DNA from: KBS50 sp042434095
GTDB taxonomy: Bacteria > Actinomycetota > Actinomycetes > Mycobacteriales > Micromonosporaceae
Reading direction: 5' to 3'
DNA length: 64,000 bases
Assembly: GCF_042434095.1 (NCBI RefSeq)
Contig: NZ_JBHLUE010000008.1
Span: forward strand, 186,001 to 250,000
Shown: positions 50,261 through 57,674 of the stretch, piece after piece
Numbering within the stretch: position 1 is the stretch's first letter
Layout: every line of letters begins with the position of its first letter
Notes under the pieces: model-generated
Told to the model about the DNA's origin: nothing
The model's database searches: none
The model's input: the letters and a program-made list of their open reading frames with translations, nothing else
Program-made: the position numbers and the translations under genes

Positions 50261-51360
50261 GCCGCACCGGCCGCGGGCGCGCCGATCACCCCGGCCACGA
50301 TCCGCTGGCACAGCGTGGCCAACGGTCCGTGGCCGGACGAGGCCGGCGCCTCGCCGCGTTCGAGGCCGCGCCGCAGGCCCGGCTCGGGCCGCAGCGTTCC
50401 GGCCAGCGGCAGGTCCAGCGACCGGGCCACCTCGCGGGCTCGCAGGCCGCCCGGAGCCGGTCCGCGGACCACCACCGACAGCTGCGGGCAGTGCGCTGCG
50501 GCGGCCCGCGCCACCCGGGCCGCCGCAGCGGTCGCGCGGAGCTCCGCCGGCACGACCAGCAGCCCGAGGTCGGCGGCCTGGAGCGCGATCACCGCGGCGT
50601 CGTCGAGCTGCCTGGGCAGGTCGACGATCGTGACGTCCCGACCGCGCCGGCCCGCGTCCAGCGCGGCGGCCATGGCCTCGGCCGGCAGGTGCACCGGATC
50701 GCCCCGATCCCAGGACAGCATGACCAGGTCCCCGCGGCCGGGCAGCGCCCGGACCAGGGCCGGCGGGTCGACCCGCCCATCGGCCTCGCGCAGCGCCGGC
50801 CAGCGCAACCCCTCAATCTCCTCCCAGCCGAGCACCAGATCGAGGCCGCCGCCGAGCGGGTCGGCATCCACCAGCAGGGTGCGCAGCCCGCGCCGAGCCG
50901 CCGTGATGGCCAGACCGCCGGCCAGGACGCTGGCGCCGGCGCCGCCCCGACCGCCGATGGACGCGATCACCCGCCCCGGGCCGGCGGCGCCCGCCGCCGG
51001 AACCGTCTCGGCGAACCGGTCGACCACCCATGGCTCGGCGGCCGGCAGGATGGCCACATGCTCGGCGCCGACCAGCTCGGCCACCTCCCAGCCCGGGTCG
51101 ACCTGCCCGGACCGGCCGACCAGAACGAGCGGAGACCGGTGCGGCAACCGGGCCCGAAGGCAGGACTCGGCCTGATCGGCGCCGATCAGCACCAACGGCG
51201 CCCGGGACCACCGGACCCGGGCGGCCGCCGGGTCCGGTGCGACCTCGACCTCGGTGCCGGCGGCCGCGGCCAGCCGGAGCAACTCGTCGAGGAGCGGTCC
51301 ATCGGCCGTGACGACGAGCGGAAGGCGTCGTCCGGTATCGGGAACCGTACGGGTGGACAT
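50257..51360 (-). CDS. CpaE/TadZ-like P-loop ATPase, first gene of the Tad operon
   Basis: 367 residues; ATG 51360 with GGAGG 7 nt upstream. N-terminal receiver-like half (PLVVTADGPLLDELLRLAAAAGTEVEV), then a ParA/MinD domain with deviant Walker A IGGRGGAGASVLAGGLAI, LLVDADPLGGGLDLVLGW, and VTIVDLPRQLDD. The signature Lys residues of MinD are absent. It places the pilus apparatus at a cell pole or site. Confidence 0.85.
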   Translation of the reverse strand: MSTRTVPDTGRRLPLVVTADGPLLDELLRLAAAAGTEVEVAPDPAAARVRWSRAPLVLIGADQAESCLRARLPHRSPLVLVGRSGQVDPGWEVAELVGAEHVAILPAAEPWVVDRFAETVPAAGAAGPGRVIASIGGRGGAGASVLAGGLAITAARRGLRTLLVDADPLGGGLDLVLGWEEIEGLRWPALREADGRVDPPALVRALPGRGDLVMLSWDRGDPVHLPAEAMAAALDAGRRGRDVTIVDLPRQLDDAAVIALQAADLGLLVVPAELRATAAAARVARAAAAHCPQLSVVVRGPAPGGLRAREVARSLDLPLAGTLRPEPGLRRGLERGEAPASSGHGPLATLCQRIVAGVIGAPAAGAA

Positions 51361-51727
51361 GGTGTGCCTCCGGCGGCTGGGGCTGACTGGACCTGGCCAG
51401 CCTCGTGCTCCGGCGGACCTCGTGGCGGTGGGCGAGTGGGATCTGTGGATGGTCGGCCCGGCTGTGGAAAACCGCCGAAAAGCGGGTTGATCTGCTATGG
51501 CCGCCACCCGGGGCCGGCGAAATCCCGGCCGGTCCGGATGCCGGGCGGCCACCGGTGGGAGGACGGGCCGAGGCAGCGCCGCGGCGCGGGCGCGGTCCGG
51601 CGGGGCTGACCGGCGGATCAGGGGCACACGGGAGGGCGGATTGCTGCTTCGATGACCGTACGGCGGGCCGCCCCGCGCTCACCCGCGCATCGAGCCGCCG
51701 CCATGATCCCGATCAGACAGGGAAAAC
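51361..51727. promoter_or_regulatory. Divergent region between the Tad operon and a surface-protein gene
   Basis: 367 bp. Holds the Tad-operon ribosome site (51367-51371 on the minus strand) and must contain two divergent promoters, which I cannot place firmly. CTGTGGAT (51444) and CTGTGGAAAA (51470) resemble DnaA boxes with one or two mismatches. No gene is convincing here. Confidence 0.4.
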
Positions 51728-53035
51728 GTGACCACTTCATCCGTACCCGGACGGACGCGGCACGCCGCGCTCGCCGCACTGGCGCTGGCGGCCTCGGTCG
51801 CCGCGCTCCTGCCCGGCAGCGCCGCCTCGGCCGCGCCGAAGCGGGCCGACCTGGCGTTCGAGTTCCGCCCGACGCAGACGGAGATCTCGTACCTCGGCGG
51901 CATGGGCGCCCGAGCGTTCATCCAGGCGGTGGCGACGAACGTCGGCACGGTGGCCGCCCCCGACGTGACCTTCCGGTTCACCCCGCCGCCCGGCGCCCGG
52001 ATGGATCCGGCGGAGAACGAACCGTTCGGCTGGACCTGCGACGCGTCGGCCGCAACCTGGTCCTGCACCGGCCCGGATGGGGTCGAACCCGGTCGGGCCG
52101 AATACCTCAACCTATCGGTCTTCCTTCCGGCCGGCACGATCGGCCACACCCTGACCTTGGGCGGCTCGGTCTCGACCACCGCGACCGAACGGTCGCTGCG
52201 CAACAACACCGGCAAGATGACCTTCACGTACGTCGTGCCGCGTCCGGCCGACCTCGTCGTGAACAGCGTGTCGGTCGTCCCGGCCTGGCAGGTCAAGGCG
52301 GACGAGCAGTTCGACGTGTACGTCGAGCTGGACAACATCGGCGGTAGCCCGGCCGAGAACGTCAGGGTCCGCGTCCCGCTGCCCGCGACCGTACGGCCGG
52401 TGTCGCTCGACCCGGAGTTCGCCGGCTGGACCTGCGCCGTTGTGGGCGCCGACCCGGACCGCGCCGTCGAGTGCCTCCGAACCGGCGCGTACGACATCTC
52501 CCAGCCCTACAACCTGCTGCGCCTTCGCATGGCGGCCGGCCCGGGCACCCCGGAGGGACCGCTGACCTTCGCCGCCACGGCGTCGACCAGCACGGCGGAG
52601 GTAAGCGCCGTGAACAACACCGCGCAGGGCAGCACCGTCTATGTCGCCGAGGGTGTGCTGGCCGGACGGGCCTGGCTGGACGACGACAGCGACGGCCAGC
52701 GCGAGGCGGGCGAGCCGAGCGCGTACGGCACGGTAGGCAAGATCGAGTTCGTGCTGGAGGGCACCACGCCGAGTTGGGACGTGCCGATCACCTGGATCTA
52801 CGAGGACGGCACCTATTCCATCCGGCTCAAGCCCGGCCGGTACGTGGCGAACGTCTATCTCCGGGAGGGCGTGCCCTACGGATTCACCACGTCGGACATC
52901 GGGGATGAGGCCACGGACTCCGACATCGTCGGCAGTGTCGACGGTTACTACAAGCGCGGTTGGAGCGCCGTGGTCGACGTCACGGACGGCGGCCAGACCA
53001 CGGTCGACGTCGGCCTGGCGCCCAGCCTGCCATAG
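51728..53035 (+). CDS. Secreted surface protein with CARDB/DUF11-like and SdrD B-like domains
   Basis: 435 residues; GTG 51728 after AGGGAA. Signal peptide AALAALALAASVAALLPGSAASAAP. Two immunoglobulin-like repeats (about 40-180 and 180-310), each with a VTNVG/ELDNIGGSPAENV-type strand and a WTC...C disulfide pair. Then an SdrD B-like module: GRAWLDDDSDGQREAGEPSAYG ... FVLEG ... GTYSIRLKPGRYVANV. Such modules make rod-like adhesins. No LPXTG or TM anchor, so released or bound non-covalently. Divergent from the Tad pilus operon, so a joint adhesion role is plausible. Confidence 0.8.
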   Translation: MTTSSVPGRTRHAALAALALAASVAALLPGSAASAAPKRADLAFEFRPTQTEISYLGGMGARAFIQAVATNVGTVAAPDVTFRFTPPPGARMDPAENEPFGWTCDASAATWSCTGPDGVEPGRAEYLNLSVFLPAGTIGHTLTLGGSVSTTATERSLRNNTGKMTFTYVVPRPADLVVNSVSVVPAWQVKADEQFDVYVELDNIGGSPAENVRVRVPLPATVRPVSLDPEFAGWTCAVVGADPDRAVECLRTGAYDISQPYNLLRLRMAAGPGTPEGPLTFAATASTSTAEVSAVNNTAQGSTVYVAEGVLAGRAWLDDDSDGQREAGEPSAYGTVGKIEFVLEGTTPSWDVPITWIYEDGTYSIRLKPGRYVANVYLREGVPYGFTTSDIGDEATDSDIVGSVDGYYKRGWSAVVDVTDGGQTTVDVGLAPSLP

Positions 53036-53183
53036 CCAGCCGCTTACCGAGCCGTGATCGGCCCCGGCGACCACCTAGGCGTCGGGGCCGGTCTCGTAGC
53101 GGTGCGGGGCCTGCTCGTCGTACCGCGTCGGCGGCCGGCGGGAGCGCCGCGCGCACCCGGGGCAGGAAACACGGACCCGGGGC

Positions 53184-53291
53184 AGAAAGGAGACGACCCC
53201 CGTCGGGGGGTGACGGGGGTCGTCTGCGGGTTCGGCTCCGGGGGGGTTGAGTCGAACCCACTCAGCGGTTACGGGGGGTGCAACCGCCGAG
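53184..53291 (-). ncRNA. 6C-type small RNA (C-rich loop hairpins)
   Basis: Read on the minus strand there are three successive hairpins whose loops contain runs of six or seven C: stem CTC-GCGGTT type (53261-53291), an 11-bp stem GGGTTCGGCTC/GAGTCGAACCC (53228-53259), and a perfect 14-bp stem starting AGACGACCCCCGTC (53191-53225) followed by CCTTTCTGCC, a terminator. Upstream TTGTAT (53318-53323) and TAGCTG (53296-53301) form a promoter with 16-bp spacing. This is the pattern of the actinobacterial 6C RNA, which I recall lying between the Tad operon and the HAD gene in Mycobacterium. Confidence 0.8.
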
Positions 53292-53508
53292 AGTCCAGCT
53301 ATGAAACTGTGTCGTAGATACAAGCATGCCTGAGCCGACTTGTATACGTCGAGTGGCGACAGCGTCCACTCCCTGCAAATTTCCGCGAACACAGCGTGTC
53401 ACATGGCGCCGGAGTGAACTGATGCTCGGATCAGGATCGGCCTCGGCGTGTGCCGGTGTGACCCCGGGCACCCGCCGACGATAGCCCACCCGGCTAGACT
53501 TGCCCGCC

Positions 53509-54315
53509 GTGGGCCGAAGTGCCGCCTTTTTCGATCTCGACAAGACCGTCATCGCCAAGTCGAGCGCCTTGGCATTTGGTCGGCCGTTCTACCGGGACGG
53601 GCTGATCACCAGGCGGGACGTCGTGAAGTCCGCGTACGCCCAGTTGATGTTCCGACTGGGCGGCACGGACGAGCAGACCATGGCCAGGACCAGGGACTAC
53701 CTGGCCGCGCTCTGCAAGGGGTGGCCGGTCGAGCAGGTCCGCCAGATCGTCGCGGAGACGCTGCACGACCTGATCCACCCGTACGTGTACGCCGAGGCGG
53801 CCGCGCTGATCGAGCAGCACCAGGCCGAGGGGCGGGACGTGGTCCTGGTCTCCGCCTCGGGCGAGGAGATGGTGCGGCCGATCGGGGCGCTGCTGGGGGT
53901 GACCGACGTGATCGCCACGCGGATGTCGGTCAGCGACGGGCGGTACAGCGGCGAGGTCGAGTTCTACGCCGCCGGCCCGAGCAAGGTCTCGGCGGTGGGC
54001 GAACTGGCCCGGGATCGGGGATACGACCTCTCCGAGTCGTACGCCTACTCGGACTCGATCAGCGACCGGCCGCTGCTGGAGTGCGTGGGCCACCCGAGCG
54101 CGGTCAACCCGGACCGCGCGCTGCGCAAGCTGGCGACCGAGCAGGGGTGGCCGGTCCTGGAGTTCCGGCACCCTGTCCCGGTCGGCCGACGGCTCCGGGA
54201 ACGGCCGGCCGTACCGGTCGCCGCGGCCGCGCTCGGCGTCGGGGTGGGCGTGGCCATCGGGGTCGCCTGGTACGGGCGGCACCGGCGGGCCCGCGCCGTC
54301 GGCACCACCGCCTGA
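53509..54315 (+). CDS. HAD-superfamily phosphatase (SerB-like, subfamily IB)
   Basis: 268 residues. HAD motifs: SAAFFDLDKTVIAKS (nucleophile Asp), VVLVSASGEEM (motif II), the conserved Lys in GPSKVSAVGELA (motif III), and AYSDSISDRPLLE (motif IV). A single C-terminal TM (VPVAAAALGVGVGVAIGVAWY) anchors it. Hydrolyses a phosphomonoester; substrate unknown. GTG 53509 lies 8 nt after TAGACT, so probably leaderless. Conserved between the Tad genes and acs in actinobacteria. Confidence 0.87.
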   Translation: MGRSAAFFDLDKTVIAKSSALAFGRPFYRDGLITRRDVVKSAYAQLMFRLGGTDEQTMARTRDYLAALCKGWPVEQVRQIVAETLHDLIHPYVYAEAAALIEQHQAEGRDVVLVSASGEEMVRPIGALLGVTDVIATRMSVSDGRYSGEVEFYAAGPSKVSAVGELARDRGYDLSESYAYSDSISDRPLLECVGHPSAVNPDRALRKLATEQGWPVLEFRHPVPVGRRLRERPAVPVAAAALGVGVGVAIGVAWYGRHRRARAVGTTA

Positions 54316-54373
54316 GCCGCGACGAAACCCCGCACCGTGCCCCGCGGGCGGCCGCCGTGCCGGCAGCAGCGGT

Positions 54374-54427
54374 GTTAAGAAGGGGCCCTTCCTATACAAA
54401 AAGCGATAACAAGGGGCCCTTCCTTAC
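54374..54427. repeat. 52-bp dispersed repeat, copy 4
   Basis: GTTAAGAAGGGGCCCTTCCT, ATACAAAAAGCGATAAC, AAGGGGCCCTTCCTTAC: the most regular copy, with two identical GGGGCCC cores in direct orientation. The final TTA supplies the TAA stop of the Fic-like gene, so again it touches a coding end. Lies between convergent genes. Confidence 0.82.
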
Positions 54428-55182
54428 AGCTCGTCGGCGACCTGGGTGAGCTGGGCGGCGCCCAGGTCGACGGCCGTCAGGTAGTGCCGCAGCCAGGAGC
54501 GCAGGCCGTCGGGGGTGCCGGTGGCGAAGGCGCCGGCCGCGCCCACGTACTCGGGCTCTCGCTCCTGGTGCCCGACTTCGACGGCCACCAGGCCGCGCGG
54601 GTCGAACCCGGTGGACAGCAGGGTCAGCCGCGCCGCGGCCCGGGCCACCACCCCGGACGGCCCGGCGAACGGCCGCAGCGCCAGCAGCTCGCCGTGCACC
54701 ACGGCCGCCAGCACCAGCGGCGATCCGGCGGCCCGGCCGGCCACCAGGTCGGCCAGGCCGTCGAGCCGGGCGGCCAGCGCCGAACCCGCCGGCCCGCCGC
54801 CCGCCAAATCGCCGACCGGCCGACCGAGCTCCTCGGCCGGTACGACGTCCCGGGCCGCCAGCACGTGCAGCCGGGCCAGCACCTGCCGGGGGGCCCGTGG
54901 CCACTGGTCGGCCAGCCCCGGCAGCGCGCCGGCCACCCGCAGCGCGCCCTGGACCACCGGATCGGTGACCGTGCCCGCCCGAACGCTCTCCCGGTCGTAC
55001 CCGTGTCCCTCCAGCGCGGCGCTCGCCACCGCGGACCGCAGGCTGATCTCGGCCGCCACCTGACCGCCCTGCCGGCGCAACGCGCGGTGCCGCAGTGCCT
55101 GGTCGACGCGGTCGCGGGCCCGCTCGACGGCCGGCGCGATGTCGGCGAGGGCGAGCAGCGGGGCGAGCGGATCGGTGGTCAC
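54424..55182 (-). CDS. Fic-like domain protein with degenerate active site
   Basis: 252 residues. ISLRSAVASAALEGHGYDRESVRAG resembles Fic N-terminal helices; the active loop reads VVHGELLALRPFAGPSGVVARAAARL where AMPylating Fic has HPFxxGNGR. His is replaced by Arg and GNG by PSG, so it is unlikely to transfer AMP. GTG 55182 has a TAGCGT box 7 nt upstream (leaderless). I recall homologues beside acs in other actinobacteria, so the altered motif is probably conserved. Confidence 0.7.
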   Translation of the reverse strand: MTTDPLAPLLALADIAPAVERARDRVDQALRHRALRRQGGQVAAEISLRSAVASAALEGHGYDRESVRAGTVTDPVVQGALRVAGALPGLADQWPRAPRQVLARLHVLAARDVVPAEELGRPVGDLAGGGPAGSALAARLDGLADLVAGRAAGSPLVLAAVVHGELLALRPFAGPSGVVARAAARLTLLSTGFDPRGLVAVEVGHQEREPEYVGAAGAFATGTPDGLRSWLRHYLTAVDLGAAQLTQVADEL

Positions 55183-55368
55183 GCCCGCAACGCTAGCCAG
55201 CCGGCCCGGCCGGCGCGGCGGGGGTACGGCAATACGCCGCCTCCGCGTCCCGGACCGGCCGCTCGGCGCGTTGCCCTGGTCGCCGGCCCGCCCGCGGTCG
55301 CGGCGCCCGGGCCGGCGCGACTAGATTCGCCAGAGACATACGTCACGGGAGCGGAGGGACAGGCTGAG

Positions 55369-57357
55369 ATGAGCGAGACGCTGGCCAATCTGTTGAACGA
55401 GACCCGGGCCTTCCCTCCGCCGGACGCCCTCGCCGCCGACGCGAACGTGACCGCGGCGGCGTACGACGAGGCGGCCGCGGACCGGCTGGGGTTCTGGGCC
55501 GACCAGGCCGGCCGACTCGACTGGGCCCAGCGGTGGGAGCAGACGCTGGACTGGTCCAACCCGCCATTCGCCAAGTGGTTCGTGGGCGGCCGGCTCAACG
55601 TGGCGTACAACTGCCTGGACCGGCACGTGGCGGCCGGCCACGGCGACCGGGTGGCCATCCACTGGGAGGGTGAGCCGGGCGACACCCGCACCATCACCTA
55701 CGCCGAGCTGCTCCGGCTGACCTGCCAGGCCGCCAACGCGCTGACCGATCTCGGGGTGAGCGCGGGTGACCGGGTCGCCATCTACCTGCCGATGATCCCG
55801 GAGGCGGCGGTCGCCATGCTGGCGTGCGCGCGGATCGGCGCCACCCACAGCGTGGTCTTCGGCGGCTTCTCCGCGGACGCGCTGAGCAGCCGGATCGCCG
55901 ACGCCAGCGCCAAGGTCGTGATCACCGCGGACGGCGGGTACCGGCGCGGCAAGCCGTCCGACCTGAAGTCGACCGTCGACGAGGCGGTGGCCCGCACCGA
56001 CACCGTCGAACACGTGCTGGTGGTACGCCGCACCGGCGAGCAGGTGAACTGGGGCGACAAGGACGTGTGGTGGCACGAGACGGTGGAGACCGCCGCCGAC
56101 AGCCACGAGGCGCAGGCGTTCGACGCCGAGCACCCGCTGTTCATCCTCTACACCAGCGGCACGACGGCCAAGCCCAAGGGCATCCTGCACACCACCGGCG
56201 GATACCTGACCCAGGTGTCGTACACGACGCACGCCGTGTTCGACCTCAAGCCGGAGACGGACGTCTACTGGTGCACCGCCGACATCGGCTGGGTCACCGG
56301 GCACTCCTACATCGTGTACGGGCCGCTGTCCAACGGCGCCACCCAGGTCATGTACGAGGGCACGCCGGACACCCCCAACAAGGGCCGCTTCTGGGAGATC
56401 GTCGACCGGTACGGGGTGAGCATCCTGTACACGGCGCCCACCCTGATCCGCACCATGATGAAGTGGGGCGAGGACATCCCCGCCGAGCACGACCTCTCCT
56501 CGCTGCGCCTGCTGGGCAGCGTCGGCGAGCCGATCAACCCCGAGGCGTGGATGTGGTATCGCCAGCACATCGGCAAGGGGAACTGCCCGGTGGTGGACAC
56601 CTGGTGGCAGACGGAGACCGGCGGGATGATGATCTCTCCGCTCCCCGGGGTCACCGCGGCCAAGCCGGGCAGCGCGATGTCGCCGCTGCCGGGCATCGTG
56701 GCCGACGTGGTGGACGACCAGGGGCAGCCGGTGCCGAACGGCGGCGGTGGCTACCTGGTGCTGAGCGAGCCGTGGCCCTCGATGCTTCGCACGATCTGGG
56801 GCGACGACCAGCGCTTCCTGGAGACGTACTGGTCGAGGTTCGGTGCCGGCGCCAACCAGGGCGACGACTGGGTCTACTTCGCCGGCGACGGCGCCAAGAA
56901 GGACGACGACGGGCACCTGTGGCTGCTCGGCCGGGTCGACGACGTGATGCTGGTGTCCGGGCACAACATCTCGACCACCGAGGTGGAATCGGCGCTGGTC
57001 TCGCACCCGTCGGTGGCCGAGGCCGCGGTGGTGGGCGCGACCGACCCGACCACCGGGCAGGCCATCGTGGCCTTCACCATCCCGCGCGGCAACATCGATA
57101 CCGAGGGTGACGCGGGCGAGGCGCTCATCGCCGAACTGCGCAACCACGTGGCCAAAACGCTCGGCCCGATCGCCAAGCCGCGCCAGATCATGCTGGTGCC
57201 AGAGCTGCCGAAGACCCGGTCCGGCAAGATCATGCGGCGGCTGCTGCGGGACGTGGCCGAGAACCGGTCGCTGGGTGACGTGACCACATTGCAGGACTCG
57301 TCCGTAATGGAGCTGATCTCCACCGGTATGCGATCCGCCACGTCCGACGAGGACTGA
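55369..57357 (+). CDS. acs: Acetyl-CoA synthetase (AMP-forming)
   Basis: 662 residues. ANL motifs: FILYTSGTTAKPKGILHTTGGYL (about 260), the conserved DTWWQTETGG, the hinge Asp in LLGRVDDVMLVSGHNIST, and the C-terminal PKTRSGKIMRRLLR, where Lys620 is the residue acetylated to switch the enzyme off. Converts acetate, ATP and CoA to acetyl-CoA. Ribosome site AGGGACAGG before ATG 55369; -10-like TAGATT at 55322-55327. Confidence 0.96.
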   Translation: MSETLANLLNETRAFPPPDALAADANVTAAAYDEAAADRLGFWADQAGRLDWAQRWEQTLDWSNPPFAKWFVGGRLNVAYNCLDRHVAAGHGDRVAIHWEGEPGDTRTITYAELLRLTCQAANALTDLGVSAGDRVAIYLPMIPEAAVAMLACARIGATHSVVFGGFSADALSSRIADASAKVVITADGGYRRGKPSDLKSTVDEAVARTDTVEHVLVVRRTGEQVNWGDKDVWWHETVETAADSHEAQAFDAEHPLFILYTSGTTAKPKGILHTTGGYLTQVSYTTHAVFDLKPETDVYWCTADIGWVTGHSYIVYGPLSNGATQVMYEGTPDTPNKGRFWEIVDRYGVSILYTAPTLIRTMMKWGEDIPAEHDLSSLRLLGSVGEPINPEAWMWYRQHIGKGNCPVVDTWWQTETGGMMISPLPGVTAAKPGSAMSPLPGIVADVVDDQGQPVPNGGGGYLVLSEPWPSMLRTIWGDDQRFLETYWSRFGAGANQGDDWVYFAGDGAKKDDDGHLWLLGRVDDVMLVSGHNISTTEVESALVSHPSVAEAAVVGATDPTTGQAIVAFTIPRGNIDTEGDAGEALIAELRNHVAKTLGPIAKPRQIMLVPELPKTRSGKIMRRLLRDVAENRSLGDVTTLQDSSVMELISTGMRSATSDED

Positions 57358-57365
57358 GCGCCGCT

Positions 57366-57411
57366 CCGAAGCGGGTCCCGGTCGCGGCGCGGCCGGGACC
57401 CGAGGCTTCGG
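57366..57411 (+). terminator. Terminator of acs
   Basis: Outer CCGAAGC/GCTTCGG and inner CGGGTCCCGG/CCGGGACCCG stems with a small asymmetric bulge, starting 8 bp after the stop codon. Very stable; no long U-tract. Confidence 0.75.
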
Positions 57412-57674
57412 CCGGCGCGGTCGGAGCCGGCGCCGTTCGGCAGGCGCTAGCGCCTGACCAGGGTAGGTCAGACAGCCGGACCGGCCTCGTCCGAACGGGT
57501 CCCCTTATTACATCGAGCGCTGCAACAATCAAAATCCTGCAATAAATCAGCGTCAGGTACTTCCCATGGTTCCCACAGGTGTCTAGGTTCACAGAGGTCC
57601 CATCTGTTGGGGCCAACTTCCGCTGGCATCAGCCTCCCCCTTGATGCCGGTTTCCCCTACACCGGAGGTACCAC
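57412..57674. promoter_or_regulatory. AT-rich upstream region of the M6 protease
   Basis: Markedly lower G+C at 57495-57605 than elsewhere. A direct repeat CTGCAACAATCAAAATC / CTGCAATAAATCAGC lies at 57523-57552, then GTGTCTAGGTTCAC with a TAGGTT -10 candidate (57582-57587). The ribosome site GGAGG is at 57664. Looks like a regulated promoter, with the repeat a possible activator site. Confidence 0.5.

Noticed and set aside
53228..53260. tRNA or tmRNA 3' end suggested by a T-loop-like GGGTTCGACTC
   Set aside because: The T-arm stem does not pair with five bases and no acceptor stem or anticodon arm exists; the 6C hairpin series explains the sequence better.
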